A stretch of DNA of 64,000 nt from positions 2,232,001 to 2,296,000 of the forward strand of contig NZ_RBIL01000002.1 in the NCBI RefSeq assembly GCF_003633755.1, read 5' to 3'. Below, in pieces: positions 50,376 to 59,100 of the stretch (position 1 is the stretch's first letter; each line of letters opens with the position of its first letter). The position numbers were made by a program, and so were the translations under genes. Under the pieces are notes generated by a model that saw only the letters and a program-made list of their open reading frames with translations, was not told where the DNA came from and ran no database searches. Source of the stretch: Solirubrobacter pauli. GTDB taxonomy: Bacteria; Actinomycetota; Thermoleophilia; Solirubrobacterales; Solirubrobacteraceae.

Positions 50376-51659
50376 ATGCTCCGACTCCTCTCCGCCGCAG
50401 CCCTCGCCGGGGCGCTTCTCGTACCGGCGACCGCGGCCGCCGACTCGATCGTCTACATCGACCAGGGCAACGTCTGGTCCGCCGCGCCGGACGGCTCGCG
50501 CAAGGTCCAGCTGACCGAGGGCGGCGACTGGCACTCGCCGACGCAGGCCGACGACGGGACGGTCGCGGCCGTCCAGGGCGGCGGTCCGATCAGCGTGCTG
50601 GCGCGTGACGGCCGGCCGCTGCGCACGATCACGACCGCGTTCCAGAAGTCGAGCAACGGCGGCCAGTACCCACCGCGCCCCGTCGAGCTGTCCTTCTCGC
50701 CCGACGGCACGAAGCTCGCGTACGTCTACACCGCCTACAACTGCAAGGTCGTCGCCACCTGCGGCGTGACCACGTCGACCTTCTACACGCGCGCCGACGT
50801 CACGACGGCCACGCCCGTCGAGGTCTACGGGAACCAGTTCGACGTCGCCCACCCCGAGTGGATCACGAACGAGCGCACGCTCGTGTTCGGTGGCGCCGGC
50901 TCGCAGGTGTCGATCGACGACCTCGGCCCCGGCGACTACTCCCACACCGCGTGGATGACGCCGAACGCCGACCAGGGCGACGGCGAGCTGAGCCGCGACC
51001 TGAAGAAGCTCGCGACCACGTTCTTCTACGGCAAGGACACGCTGATCGCGTTCTTCGCCGTCAGCGGCGACCCGCGGACGCAGACCCCGCCCGCGCAGCC
51101 GGAGCTCGCCTGCCAGACCAGCGCGGGCGACGAGCGGCACGCCGACCCGTCGTGGTCACCCGACTCGAGCGCGGTCGCCTTCCAGAGCTCGAAGGGCATC
51201 GAGGTCGTGCGGTTCAACGCCGTCGTCGCGGGTGCGTGCGACGTCGCCGGCGAGCACATCCTGACCGCGACCGGCAGCGAGCCCGACTGGGGCCCGGCCG
51301 ACCCGCCCGCCGCCCGCTACGCGCCGCCGTCCGGCACCACCCCCGTGCCCGCGCCCCCGGCGACCGGCCCGGCGCCCGCGCCTGTGCCGAGCGCACCGAC
51401 GCTCAGGATCACCACCGCCAAGGCCACCCGCGCCGCGCTGCGCAAGGGCCTGACCGTCAAGGTCGACGTCCCGTCGACCGGCAAGGTCACCGCGAAGCTC
51501 CTCGACGGCCGCAAGACCGTCGCCACCGGCAAGGCCACCGCGCGCAGGGCCGGCGCGCTGACCCTGCGCCTCTCCAAGACCAGGTCCCGCGCCAAGCGGC
51601 TCGCGCTGGCCGTCACCGCGGGCACGTCCACCGTCAAGCGAACCCTCACGATCCGATGA
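50376..51659 (+). CDS. Secreted TolB-like propeller protein
   Basis: 427 residues. A signal peptide (LSAAALAGALLVPATAAA) precedes TolB/WD40-like blades (IVYIDQGNVWSAAPDGSRKVQLTEGGDW; VELSFSPDGTKLAYVYT; PSWSPDSSAVAFQSSKGIEVV), then a Pro/Ala linker (PVPAPPATGPAPAPVPSAP) and a beta domain with VDVPSTGKVTAKLLDGRKTVATG, a repeat common in this class. Extracellular; ligand unknown. ATG 50376 with GGGAGG nine bases upstream. Overlaps the next gene as ATGA. Confidence 0.82.
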   Translation: MLRLLSAAALAGALLVPATAAADSIVYIDQGNVWSAAPDGSRKVQLTEGGDWHSPTQADDGTVAAVQGGGPISVLARDGRPLRTITTAFQKSSNGGQYPPRPVELSFSPDGTKLAYVYTAYNCKVVATCGVTTSTFYTRADVTTATPVEVYGNQFDVAHPEWITNERTLVFGGAGSQVSIDDLGPGDYSHTAWMTPNADQGDGELSRDLKKLATTFFYGKDTLIAFFAVSGDPRTQTPPAQPELACQTSAGDERHADPSWSPDSSAVAFQSSKGIEVVRFNAVVAGACDVAGEHILTATGSEPDWGPADPPAARYAPPSGTTPVPAPPATGPAPAPVPSAPTLRITTAKATRAALRKGLTVKVDVPSTGKVTAKLLDGRKTVATGKATARRAGALTLRLSKTRSRAKRLALAVTAGTSTVKRTLTIR

Positions 51660-52177
51660 CCCCCACCTTCTTCGGCGCCGCCGCCGCCTCCGCCGCCCTC
51701 GCCCTCACCGCCGTGCTGCAGCTCACCCACGAGCAGTCGAGCGAGTCCACCACGATCGGCGCCACCGAGCACCTGCTGGTCGCGCTGCTCAGCGTCACGC
51801 TGCTCGCGCTCGTCCCCGTGATCCACCGCCTCGGGAAGCTCGGTGCCGCCAAGCTCGCCCGCGTCCCGATCGTCGCCCAGGTCGTCCTGGCCGCGCTCGC
51901 GACCGTCTCCAACGTCAACGGCGAGGACCCGTCGTTCTTCGCCGCCGTCGCCGCGCCCGCCAACCTGGCGATCCTCGGCGGCTGGGTCGCGCTCGCGGTC
52001 GTCCTGCGCCGCCGCGGGGCGATCCCCACCTGGATCGCCGTCGCGCTGCCGCTGGCCTACATCGGGATGATCCCCGCCTCGCAGGCCGGCGGCGGGTTCG
52101 TCAGCGCAATGATCTGGCTGGCGTTCGCGGTGCGTGAGGCGTCGCCCGCCTGGTCCTCGCGCGTCAGCGCGGCGTGA
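51656..52177 (+). CDS. Small multi-pass membrane protein
   Basis: 173 residues, about five helices (FGAAAASAALALTAVLQL; HLLVALLSVTLLALVPVI; VPIVAQVVLAALATV; LAILGGWVALAVVL; WIAVALPLAYIGMIPA). Family unknown. Translationally coupled to the propeller gene. The N-terminal HEQSSESTTIGATEH segment lies between helices 1 and 2. Confidence 0.7.
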   Translation: MTPTFFGAAAASAALALTAVLQLTHEQSSESTTIGATEHLLVALLSVTLLALVPVIHRLGKLGAAKLARVPIVAQVVLAALATVSNVNGEDPSFFAAVAAPANLAILGGWVALAVVLRRRGAIPTWIAVALPLAYIGMIPASQAGGGFVSAMIWLAFAVREASPAWSSRVSAA

Positions 52178-52180
52178 TCG

Positions 52181-54040
52181 CTAGGCGGTAAGGGGGAGCA
52201 CGGCCTGGACGGTCCAGCCACCGTCGGGCCGTGGGCCGCTCGCGAACGTTCCCCCGCACGCCCGAACGCGCTGCGCCATCGAGTCCAGCCCGCGGCCGCC
52301 GCTCGGCAGGTCGTGCGTGTGCCCGCCGCTGTCGACCACCGCCAGCTCGAGCCGGTCGGCGCGTGCGTTCAGGCTCACACGCACGACGCCGCCACCGGCG
52401 TGCTTGGCGGCGTTGGTGAGCGCCTCGGCCGCCACGCAGACGACCGTGTGGCGGAGCTGGGGCGCGAGCTCGGTCGCCGGCGGATCGAGCTCGAGCTCGA
52501 CGTGCTGGCCCGTCGCCCGCGCGGTGTCGGTGACGCGTTCGAGCTCGGCGGTGAGGTCGGCTTCGTGGCCGAGCACGGTGGCGAGCCGCTGCAGCTCGAC
52601 GACGCCCTGCCGCGCCGCCTCCTCGAGCGCGCCGAACGCCGGCGCGCGGCCGTGCTTGAGCTGCGCCGTGGCGACGCCAGCCTGGATCGCGACCGCCGTC
52701 AGCGCGTGCCCGACCAAGTCGTGCAGCTCGTGTGCGACCCGCACGCGCTCTCGACGGACGGCGCGTTCCCGCAACGCCTGCAGCGCTTCGGCGGCTTCGG
52801 CGAGGCTCGCGCCGACCTGCCGTTGCTCGGCGGCGACGTCGCGCAGCAGCACGCCGAACAGCCAGTTCGCGAGGTAGACCATCGCCGACGCGACGAAGGC
52901 GAGCGCCGGCCAGTCGAACGTCGGGTCCAGGCCCTGTGAGACGAGCAGGCCACCGACGACCAGCACGAGGCTCGCGGCGGCGCGGCCCGGCCGCGCCGTG
53001 GCCCCGGTGACGATCAATGTCAGCATCGCGGAGAAGTCCGCGAGGCGCGCCGCGACCGGGATGCCGCTGTCGAGCGAGCAGACGATCGCGGTCACGGCGA
53101 CCAGCACCGAAGCGCTGACCGGCGCGCGGGCGGCGAGCAGCGGGATCAACGCGAAGGCGGCGGCGTACACGCTGAACGTGCCGGCGGCCAGCATCTCGAT
53201 CACGGCGACGACGAGCAGCAGCGCGCACGTGATCCACAACGGCGAGAGCACGCGCCGCGGCGACCGCGGCTCGGCGACCAGCGGCAGCGGCGGTTCGGGT
53301 GCGCCGAGGGCGTGGATCGTCGCCTGCATCTCGGCGAGCGCGTCGGCCGCGTGCGCGCGGATCGCCTCCAGCCGATCGCGGACGTCGGGCGCGTCCCGCG
53401 CGGCCTCGACCTGGCCGGGCAGCGCCTCGACCACGGGCTCGATCCGCTGCTCGAGCACGCTCCACATCCGGAGCTGCTCGGCGGTGGCCGCGTCGCCCGG
53501 GCCGGTGGCGAGCGCGGCGACCAGCCGGTCGCGGTCGGCGAGGATCGCCGCGAGGCGCCCGTGACGACGGCGCAGCATCGCGCCCGTGATCAACGCGCCG
53601 GAGTACACGCACGCGTCGGCGTAGAGGACGACGAACGTCTGCAGCGGCAGCGTCGTGCGCCATGCCAGGTGCGCACCGATCAGCCCCGCGATCACCCACA
53701 GCTGCCGCGTGGGCACGAGCGTGGCGGCCGCGAACATGGCGACGTACGGCGTCAACAGGGCGACCGCCGTGCCGAGCGTCGTGACGAAGACCGTCTCCTT
53801 GAGCACGACCTGCTCGAGCAGGAGCAGCCCGACGACGAGCGTCGGCGCACGCGGCAGCGCGAGGAACGTCCCCAGCACGAGCGCGTACGTCGCCAGCCGC
53901 TGCGGTACCTCCACCCCCGGTGACCGCAGGAACAGCTCGACGATCCCGAATGCGAGCAGCACGGCCGCGATCGCCGTCGTCGGAAGCTTGAGCGTCGTCC
54001 GCAACGCGGCGAGTGTCGCACCGAAAGAGAGCGGCGACAT
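52181..54040 (-). CDS. Double-unit membrane histidine kinase (second copy)
   Basis: 619 residues with the same plan as 41983-43968: membrane helices, a HisKA_3-like region without His (LEQRIEPVVEALPGQVEAAR ... DALAEMQATIHALG), second membrane set, then RVRVAHELHDLVGHALTAVAIQ (His) and a HATPase (AAEALTNAAKHAGGG; GGRGLDSMAQRVRACGG). ATG 54040 is the usual start, but it falls inside the element 54037-54056. A promoter read from that element (GGATGT, 19 bases, GACACT) would place the start at in-frame TTG 54004 (residue 13). Convergent with the gene at 51656; divergent from the pseudo-kinase gene. Confidence 0.85.
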   Translation of the reverse strand: MSPLSFGATLAALRTTLKLPTTAIAAVLLAFGIVELFLRSPGVEVPQRLATYALVLGTFLALPRAPTLVVGLLLLEQVVLKETVFVTTLGTAVALLTPYVAMFAAATLVPTRQLWVIAGLIGAHLAWRTTLPLQTFVVLYADACVYSGALITGAMLRRRHGRLAAILADRDRLVAALATGPGDAATAEQLRMWSVLEQRIEPVVEALPGQVEAARDAPDVRDRLEAIRAHAADALAEMQATIHALGAPEPPLPLVAEPRSPRRVLSPLWITCALLLVVAVIEMLAAGTFSVYAAAFALIPLLAARAPVSASVLVAVTAIVCSLDSGIPVAARLADFSAMLTLIVTGATARPGRAAASLVLVVGGLLVSQGLDPTFDWPALAFVASAMVYLANWLFGVLLRDVAAEQRQVGASLAEAAEALQALRERAVRRERVRVAHELHDLVGHALTAVAIQAGVATAQLKHGRAPAFGALEEAARQGVVELQRLATVLGHEADLTAELERVTDTARATGQHVELELDPPATELAPQLRHTVVCVAAEALTNAAKHAGGGVVRVSLNARADRLELAVVDSGGHTHDLPSGGRGLDSMAQRVRACGGTFASGPRPDGGWTVQAVLPLTA

Positions 54041-54056
54041 CCACCTTTTGGTGTGG
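54037..54056 (-). promoter_or_regulatory. GGTGGATGT promoter/operator element, copy 2
   Basis: The minus strand reads CCACACC, AAAA, GGTGGATGT. 16 of 20 positions match the copy at 41930-41949. GGATGT is 19 bases from GACACT (54012-54017, minus strand), as in the other copies. The left arm may serve the divergent gene at 54091. Confidence 0.55.
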
Positions 54057-54077
54057 GTGTGCGGGGCGTCCGGGCGT

Positions 54078-54090
54078 TAGCTTCCGGCCC
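54078..54090 (+). promoter_or_regulatory. -10 element, kinase-like gene
   Basis: TAGCTT (54078-54083), seven bases, GTG 54091. Confidence 0.5.
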
Positions 54091-54585
54091 GTGACGCGCC
54101 TTCCCAGCGGTCCGCGGCTGACGCTCGCGGCGGACCTGAACGACCTCATCACCCATCGCGTCGCGGCCGTCCAGGTGCAGGCCGCGGCGGCCGAGCGCCT
54201 GCTCGGCACGGCGGGCGGGTGCGGCGCCGCCACCGCGATCCGGGCGGTGCGCGGGCTCACCGCCGAGGCGATGGACGAGCTCCGCCGCCTCGCCCGGCTG
54301 CTCGACGACGGCACGCCGGTGCCCCTGTCCCCCATGCCCAGCGACGTCCCGGGCGTGGCGAGGACGCTGCCCGGTGGCGTCGCGGTCTGCGCCTACCGGT
54401 GCGTCGAGCTGCTCGCCGCCCACGAGCTGACGTTCGCCGTCGAGGACGCGTGGCTCGAGATCCGCTGGCACGGGACGCTGGAGAGCGCCGTCGAAGGCAG
54501 CCTGCGCGCGTTCGTCCGGCCCTGCGACGGCAGCGTCCGGCGCCGCGGCGACGCGTGGTCGATCCGACTCCCGCTCGAGCCGTGA
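54091..54585 (+). CDS. Kinase-like protein lacking the phospho-acceptor histidine
   Basis: 164 residues, no membrane part. RLTLAADLNDLITHRVAAVQVQA reads as a HisKA_3 helix where ELHDLV is DLNDLI (Asn17 for His). ATAIRAVRGLTAEAMDELRRLARLL matches the second dimerisation helix. The rest (VARTLPGGVAVCAYRCVELLAAHELTF ... WSIRLPLEP) is a worn HATPase outline without N- or G-boxes. It cannot autophosphorylate and may regulate the response regulator that overlaps it (GTGA) by binding or by phosphatase action. Confidence 0.7.
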   Translation: MTRLPSGPRLTLAADLNDLITHRVAAVQVQAAAAERLLGTAGGCGAATAIRAVRGLTAEAMDELRRLARLLDDGTPVPLSPMPSDVPGVARTLPGGVAVCAYRCVELLAAHELTFAVEDAWLEIRWHGTLESAVEGSLRAFVRPCDGSVRRRGDAWSIRLPLEP

Positions 54586-55253
54586 TCAAGGTCCTGATCG
54601 CCGACGACCAGGCGCTCCTGCGCGGCGGCCTGCGCGCGATCCTCGACGCCGAGGACGACATCGACGTCGTCGCCGAGGCCGAGGACGGCGCCGCCGCCGT
54701 CGACGAGGCGCTGCGCGTCCATCCCGACGTCGTGCTGATGGACATCCGCATGCCGCGCCTGGACGGGCTCGAGGCCACCAAGCGCCTGCTCGCGAGCGGC
54801 AGCCGTGCCCGCGTCCTCGTCATCACCACCTTCGACCGCGACGAGTACGTCTTCCGGGCGCTGCGCGCCGGCGCGTCGGGCTTCCTGCTCAAGTCGGCCT
54901 CGGGCGAGGCCTTGGCGTCCGCCGTCCGCACGGTCGCGCGCGGTGAGTCGCTGCTCGACCCGGCGATCACCACGCGCCTGATCGAGCACTTCCTCGCGCG
55001 GCCCGACCTGGACGCGTCCCTGGCCGCGCGGCTGGACGGCCTGACCGCCCGCGAGCGCGAGGTCCTGGTGCTGCTCGCGCGCGGGATGTCCAACGCCGAG
55101 ATGGGCCGCGAGCTGTTCCTCTCGGACACGACCGTCAAGTCGCACGTGACGCGCGTGCTCGGCAAGCTCGGCGTCGCCTCGCGCGTGCAGGCCGTGGTCG
55201 TGGCCTACGAGACCGGGCTCGTCCGCCCGGGCGCGACTACCCCAGCCGCCTGA
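54582..55253 (+). CDS. NarL/FixJ response regulator (paralogue B)
   Basis: 223 residues. Receiver with ADD (7-9), Asp in LMDIRMPRLDG, VITTF and LLKSA; LuxR HTH LTAREREVLVLLARGMSNAEMGRELFLSDTTVKSHVTRVLGKL. Nearly collinear with 41248-41907. Candidate kinase: 52181-54040, divergent, with the pseudo-kinase as modulator. The 3' end overlaps the convergent deacetylase gene by 17 bases. Confidence 0.93.
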   Translation: MIKVLIADDQALLRGGLRAILDAEDDIDVVAEAEDGAAAVDEALRVHPDVVLMDIRMPRLDGLEATKRLLASGSRARVLVITTFDRDEYVFRALRAGASGFLLKSASGEALASAVRTVARGESLLDPAITTRLIEHFLARPDLDASLAARLDGLTAREREVLVLLARGMSNAEMGRELFLSDTTVKSHVTRVLGKLGVASRVQAVVVAYETGLVRPGATTPAA

Positions 55254-56127
55254 GCAGCGACTCGGCCGTGTCGGTGGCGTTCACCCGCACGCGCTTGAGC
55301 GCGAACGGGTCGTCGGCGCCGCGCGCGACGCCCTCCTCGACCGTGGTCGCCGCCAGATAGCCCGCGGCGCGCGTGGCTTCCCGCACCCGCGCGTCGTTGC
55401 GGCCGGCCGGGTACGCGAAGAAGCGCACGGGCACGCCGAAGCGTTCCTGCAGCTCGGCTCGCGAGTCCTGCAGCTCGCGCTCGAGCGTCGCGTCGTCGAG
55501 CGCCGTCAGGTCCGGATGCGTGAGCGTGTGCGAGTCGATCTCCCAGCCCGCCTTGATCAGGCCCCGGATCTGCTTGACGGTGAGCCCGCCCGGCCCGATC
55601 GACTTCGTCGTCAGGTACAGCACGCCCGGCCACCCGAGCTTGCGCAGCACCGGCTTGGCGTGCGTGTAGTGCGACAGGTAGCCGTCGTCGAACGTGAGCA
55701 CGACCGGCTTGCGCGGCAGCGGCCCACCGTGCCGCCAGCCATCCCACGCCTGCTGGAGCGTGATCGCCGTGTAGCCGGCCGCCCGCAACGCCCGCATCTC
55801 GTCCGCGAACACGTCCTTGTCGACCCACAGCTCCGCGTTCGCCACCCCCGCCGGCGCCTTCGAGATCACGTGGTACATGAGGATCGGCACGGCCATCCGA
55901 CGCGCCTTGGCGCCGGTGATCTCACCGACGGCCCGTGGCTTCCTGGGCCGCGCCTTGCGCGGCGTGGCGGTGGCGGTGGCCGTGGACGTGGCGGTCGGCG
56001 CCACCGAGTGTGCGGGGTCGGGCGCGCCCGAGCGCACCGCCACCAGGACGGCGAGCCCCACCAGCACGGGGGCGCCCACGGCGATCATCCGGCTCCACCA
56101 CATCTCGGTTGAGCGTATGCGTGCCAT
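55237..56127 (-). CDS. Polysaccharide deacetylase (NodB/CE4) family
   Basis: 296 residues. One N-terminal membrane anchor (about 13-31), a Thr/Ala linker (TATSTATATATP), and a NodB domain with VPILMYHVI, VVLTFDDGY (catalytic Asp pair), IDSHTLTHPDL (metal His pair) and FFAYPAGRND. Removes acetyl groups from a cell-wall or surface glycan, outside the cell. The longest start, ATG 56127, is given; ATG 56103 (residue 9) is eight bases after TACGCT and may be the real one. Confidence 0.9.
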   Translation of the reverse strand: MARIRSTEMWWSRMIAVGAPVLVGLAVLVAVRSGAPDPAHSVAPTATSTATATATPRKARPRKPRAVGEITGAKARRMAVPILMYHVISKAPAGVANAELWVDKDVFADEMRALRAAGYTAITLQQAWDGWRHGGPLPRKPVVLTFDDGYLSHYTHAKPVLRKLGWPGVLYLTTKSIGPGGLTVKQIRGLIKAGWEIDSHTLTHPDLTALDDATLERELQDSRAELQERFGVPVRFFAYPAGRNDARVREATRAAGYLAATTVEEGVARGADDPFALKRVRVNATDTAESLLRRLG

Positions 56128-56155
56128 CGGAGGGAACGAGGAGCGCGCCGCCTGC

Positions 56156-59100
56156 CTACCGCTTCTTCAGCGTCACCCCCACCGTGGCCGTCCCGGTGTT
56201 GCGCGCGGCGTCCGTGGCGCTGACCCGCAGCACGAACGCGAGCTGCTTCTGCTTGCCCAGCGGCTTGGCGACCGCCTTGGAGACCTTGACGGTCAGCTTG
56301 AGCGTGCCGCTGCCGGTGGTCGTCGCCTTGCCGATCACGACGTACCGCTTCCCGCCGACGGTGACGGCGCTGCCCTTGACCTTGAGCTTCTTCGCGGTGG
56401 CGCTCGCCAGCAGCAGCTCCTCGGTGATCTTCGCCCGCTCGCTCACCGTGAACGACGTGGCGAGCGTGCCCTTGGCCGCGAACGTCTTGAACGCCTTGCC
56501 GGCGACCACCGCGCTGAGCTTCGACAGCTTCGGCGCGGCGGTGTCCGGGGCCGGCCCCGGGTCCGGCACGGGCGTCGACGACGGAGGCGGTGTCGGCGTC
56601 GCTTCCAACACGGGCGGCCGGTCGGCCGTGACCCGCAGCGTGTACGCCGCCGTGGCGGTGCCCACCCCGTTGCGCACGGAGAGCTCGAAGGCGAACTCGC
56701 CCGCCGTGGTCGGGACGCCGTGCACCGTGCCGTCCGGGTCGAGCGTCAGCCCGTCGGGCAGCTTCCCGGAGCCGATCGCGAACGTCGGCGAGCCGGAGCC
56801 GGTGAATGCGAACCGGTACTCGCGGCCGACCCGGGCCTCGGGCGGCGCGCCGGACGTGATGCTCGGCCCCGGCGCACCGACCGTGATCGAGAACGGGCCC
56901 TCGACGATCGTGCCGGCGGCGTTGACGATCCGGACCGAGAACGTGTGCACGCCCGTGGCGGTCGGCGTGCCGGCGAGCCGTCCGTCGGCGCCCAGCGTCA
57001 GCCCCGGCGGCAGCTGGCCGGCCGCGACCGTGAACGTCGACGGCGCCCCCGTGGCCGCGAAGACGAACGCGTACGGCGCACCGACGGCGGCGTTCGCCGT
57101 CGGCGGTCCGGAGCTGAGCACCGGGGAGGCACCGACCTGGTACGACGCCGCACCGCCGGCGGCGACCGGCATCCGCACGTCCGGCAGCTGGAACCGCTTC
57201 ATCGGCTCGACCAGCCGCACGGCGTAGCTCCCGTCTTCGACGTCCGTGAAGGCGAACACGCCTTCAGCGTTGGTGACGCCGGTGCGCTTGACCTGACCGT
57301 CCGGGCCGTACAGGGCGACGAGCACACCGAGCAGCGGATCTCCCTGGCTGTCCTTGGCGGTCGCGGTCACATCCAGTCCTGGCGCGAGCTCGACCTGCAC
57401 GGGGAGGCCGGCGGTGACCGGGAGCAGCTTCGACTTCGACCGCAGGGCCGCCGCGCCCAGGCGGTAGTCGCCCGGCGGTGCCATGAGGTCCACTCGGCCT
57501 TGGGCGTCGGTCTCCCCGAACGCGACCGTGCGATCGTCCTCGTCGAACAGCATGGCCGCCGCGCCCACCAACGGCTTGCCGGCCGCGTCGACCAGGGTGA
57601 CGGCGGTGGTCCGCGGCCGCGGGAGCGCGATCGTCCCCGCGTCGACTGGATCGTCAGCGACGACGAGCGCGGCGCTCGCCCATGCGCCGACGCCGGTCCC
57701 ACCCACCGAGGTGGCTCGCACGCGATACGTGCCGGGAGCGAGCTCGGTGAAGCTGAAGCTGCCGTCCGCCTCGACGCCGGTGTACGCCAACGTGGCGCCG
57801 TCGGAGCCGACGGCCGTGACCTGCGCCGACTGCACCGGCTCACCGGTCCCCGCCCATGTGACGCGTCCACGAAGGCCGCCCGCACGCGTGGTCGCGGATC
57901 GGGTTCCCTTGGCGGCCGAGACCGGGGCCGGCGCATCCACGCTCGGCATGTAGACGCCCTGGTTGCGCACGTAGTAGTGCGAGTCCAGGAACTCGACGAG
58001 CGGGTAGCCGGCGTCCTCCTCGACGTCCGCGTGCGACTGCAGCAGCGCGCCGTGGGCCTCGCTGCCCGACCAGCCCTTGAGCGCGACGCGCCAGACCTCG
58101 CGGTCGTCGGCGTAGTCGTTGATCGTCGCCGTCTCGCGCAGGCAGTCGTCGAAGTGGTTGGTGACCGTGGCCACCCGGATGTCCCGCGCCTGCAACATCG
58201 AGAACTCCAACCGGCGGGCCTGCACCGACGTCTTGTGCAGCAGCCACAGGTCCAGCTGGTAACGCGGGTCGAGCGAGGCGAAGTCGATCGCCAGGTCGAC
58301 CGGGACCTGCCACCACTCCGAGTCGCTCGCGCAGTGCGCGTTGATCTCCGGCAGGACCATGAGCGGATGCACGGCACCGTCGACGGTGGTGATGCCGTCG
58401 ATCAGATCGGGCCGTCCCTTGAGCACGGCTTCGAGCGCGATCCCGATCGCCTCGTAGCCGCCGAGCGAGTGGCCGACGACCGAGTACATCAGCGAGCGCC
58501 CGTGCTTGATCCGCCAGCACCGGTCGTAGTCGATCAAGCGGTTCGTGTAGTTCGACGCCGTGCCGCTGAGGTCGAGGACGACCTGGTCGACGAGCTCGCG
58601 GTACGTGTCGAACTTGCTGTAGGAGCTCGGCGTGAAGCGCGGACCGCCCGGCGCGTCGCAGTCGACCGTCGCGCCGTTGTAGGAGAACTCCAGCAACGTG
58701 CGGTTCGAAGCTCGCCGGTTGGGCCCGTTCTTGTAGCCCTGCTCCTGGAGCCACGCGACGAGGTTGCCGGTCTTGTCGCCGTTGCCATCACACGCGTTGG
58801 TCGCTGCCTGCTGGCTGAAGCCGTCGGTGTCGACGTGCGCCGGGCCCTTGCGGCTGTCGCAGCCGAGCTCGCTGGTCTTGGTGGTGATCTTGGTCTGCCC
58901 GGGACCGTCGAGGCTGCTGTTGAGGCCCATCGCCACGACCACGGCGGTCTCGCGGTTGCACTTGCCGTCGAAGGTCGCGCTCCACGTGCGCGAGTCGCCG
59001 TCGGAGTTCTTCGCCGTGACGTCGACCTTGACCGTCTGGTTGCCGGTCAGCCCGATGTCGAAGGGTGCTTGGACCTTGTGCCCGGTCAGGCCGGTCTGCT

